From positions 1 through 6,126 of the forward strand of contig JAEXPS010000246.1 in the NCBI GenBank assembly GCA_023438885.1: a stretch of DNA of 6,126 nt, given 5' to 3'. Positions 5,801 through 6,126 of the stretch are shown here, piece after piece. The notes below the pieces were generated by a model. The model worked only from the letters and a program-made list of their open reading frames with translations, searched no databases and was not told the DNA's origin. Within the stretch, counting starts at the first letter, position 1, and the number at the start of each line of letters is the position of its first letter. The stretch comes from Actinomycetes bacterium. GTDB lineage: Bacteria > Actinomycetota > Actinomycetes > Actinomycetales > Cellulomonadaceae. Made by a program: the position numbers and the translations under genes.

Positions 5801-6126
5801 TCAGTTCCCAGCAGCTCGGTACTGCACCACGACGGCCGCGGGAATGAGGCCACGGGCGGGGATCTGAACCTTGTTACTGGCGGCCCCGTTACGAGTCACG
5901 ACCGGACTGAGCACCGTCACCTGATCGATCACGGGTTGGCTCTCCGTGCAAACGCCCGGTTCCCACCCCACGTTCGTGACGGTCAGCGAGCTCGACGTCA
6001 CCGACGGGCTCGACGGCCCACCGGTCGCAGCCGGCGCACCCTGAACCACGTACGCCGTGTACGTCCGCGACACCCCCGCACAGGACGAACCCGAACCTCA
6101 CACGCCACGCTCGTCGTGCACTGACC
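5801..6126 (-). pseudogene. C-terminal end of a probable secreted protein, apparently frameshifted and cut by the window edge
   Basis: Reading leftwards from about 6097 to the TGA at 5803-5801, the frame encodes SCAGVSRTYTAYVVQ, a Ser/Thr/Pro-rich stretch, SSLTVTNVGWEPGVC and a Val-rich end VVVQYRAAGN. This composition is typical of exported, beta-rich domains, and third codon positions are G/C-rich as in real genes. Upstream in the same frame a TGA lies at 6100-6098. From the window edge another frame reads GQCTTSVACE before losing sense. Joining the two would give a continuous Cys-containing segment and needs one extra base near 6085-6100, where GGTTCG is repeated in tandem. It could be a true frameshift, a sequencing error, or a separate short gene starting at the GTG at 6073 (90 residues). 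No family is recognised. Confidence 0.42.

Overview
The window is high-GC DNA with a strong G/C bias at third codon positions. It carries a TetR regulator and a YD-repeat RHS protein and is most consistent with an Actinomycetota chromosome. A Micrococcales-like host is a guess; nothing here fixes the genus. The content looks like an accessory, conflict-type locus rather than core metabolism.

Left part (1-822): a short TetR-family regulator gene on the + strand, then a convergent intergenic gap with GC-rich hairpins. Centre-left (823-3542, all - strand): the 3' part of an RHS/YD-repeat polymorphic-toxin gene, with about 730 residues that are clearly RHS-like. It ends in a 139-residue hydrophobic variable tail. 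An ATGA stop/start overlap joins it to a small four-helix membrane protein. This layout is that of a toxin tip followed by its immunity gene. The RHS gene lacks its N-terminal part. The DNA signature of its repeats (a Tyr-Asp codon pair every 63 nt) runs through seven exact periods and then stops at about 3440-3450, next to a hairpin.

Centre (3444-3740): a short non-coding, repeat- and hairpin-rich segment between the broken RHS gene and the next operon. Centre-right (3741-5528, + strand): a two-gene operon, each gene with a strong Shine-Dalgarno. The first encodes a soluble 430-residue predicted zinc metallopeptidase (HEYAH plus a downstream ExxxD). The second encodes a 157-residue protein with one membrane helix and a soluble alpha/beta-like tail. 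I do not recognise this pair as a named system. Its codon use is less GC-biased than that of the RHS gene, which fits separate acquisition. It is the best candidate here for an undescribed system.

Right edge (5529-6126): a convergent gap, then the C-terminal end of a probably secreted, Ser/Thr/Val-rich protein on the - strand. Its frame appears to be shifted near 6085-6100, and it runs off the window.
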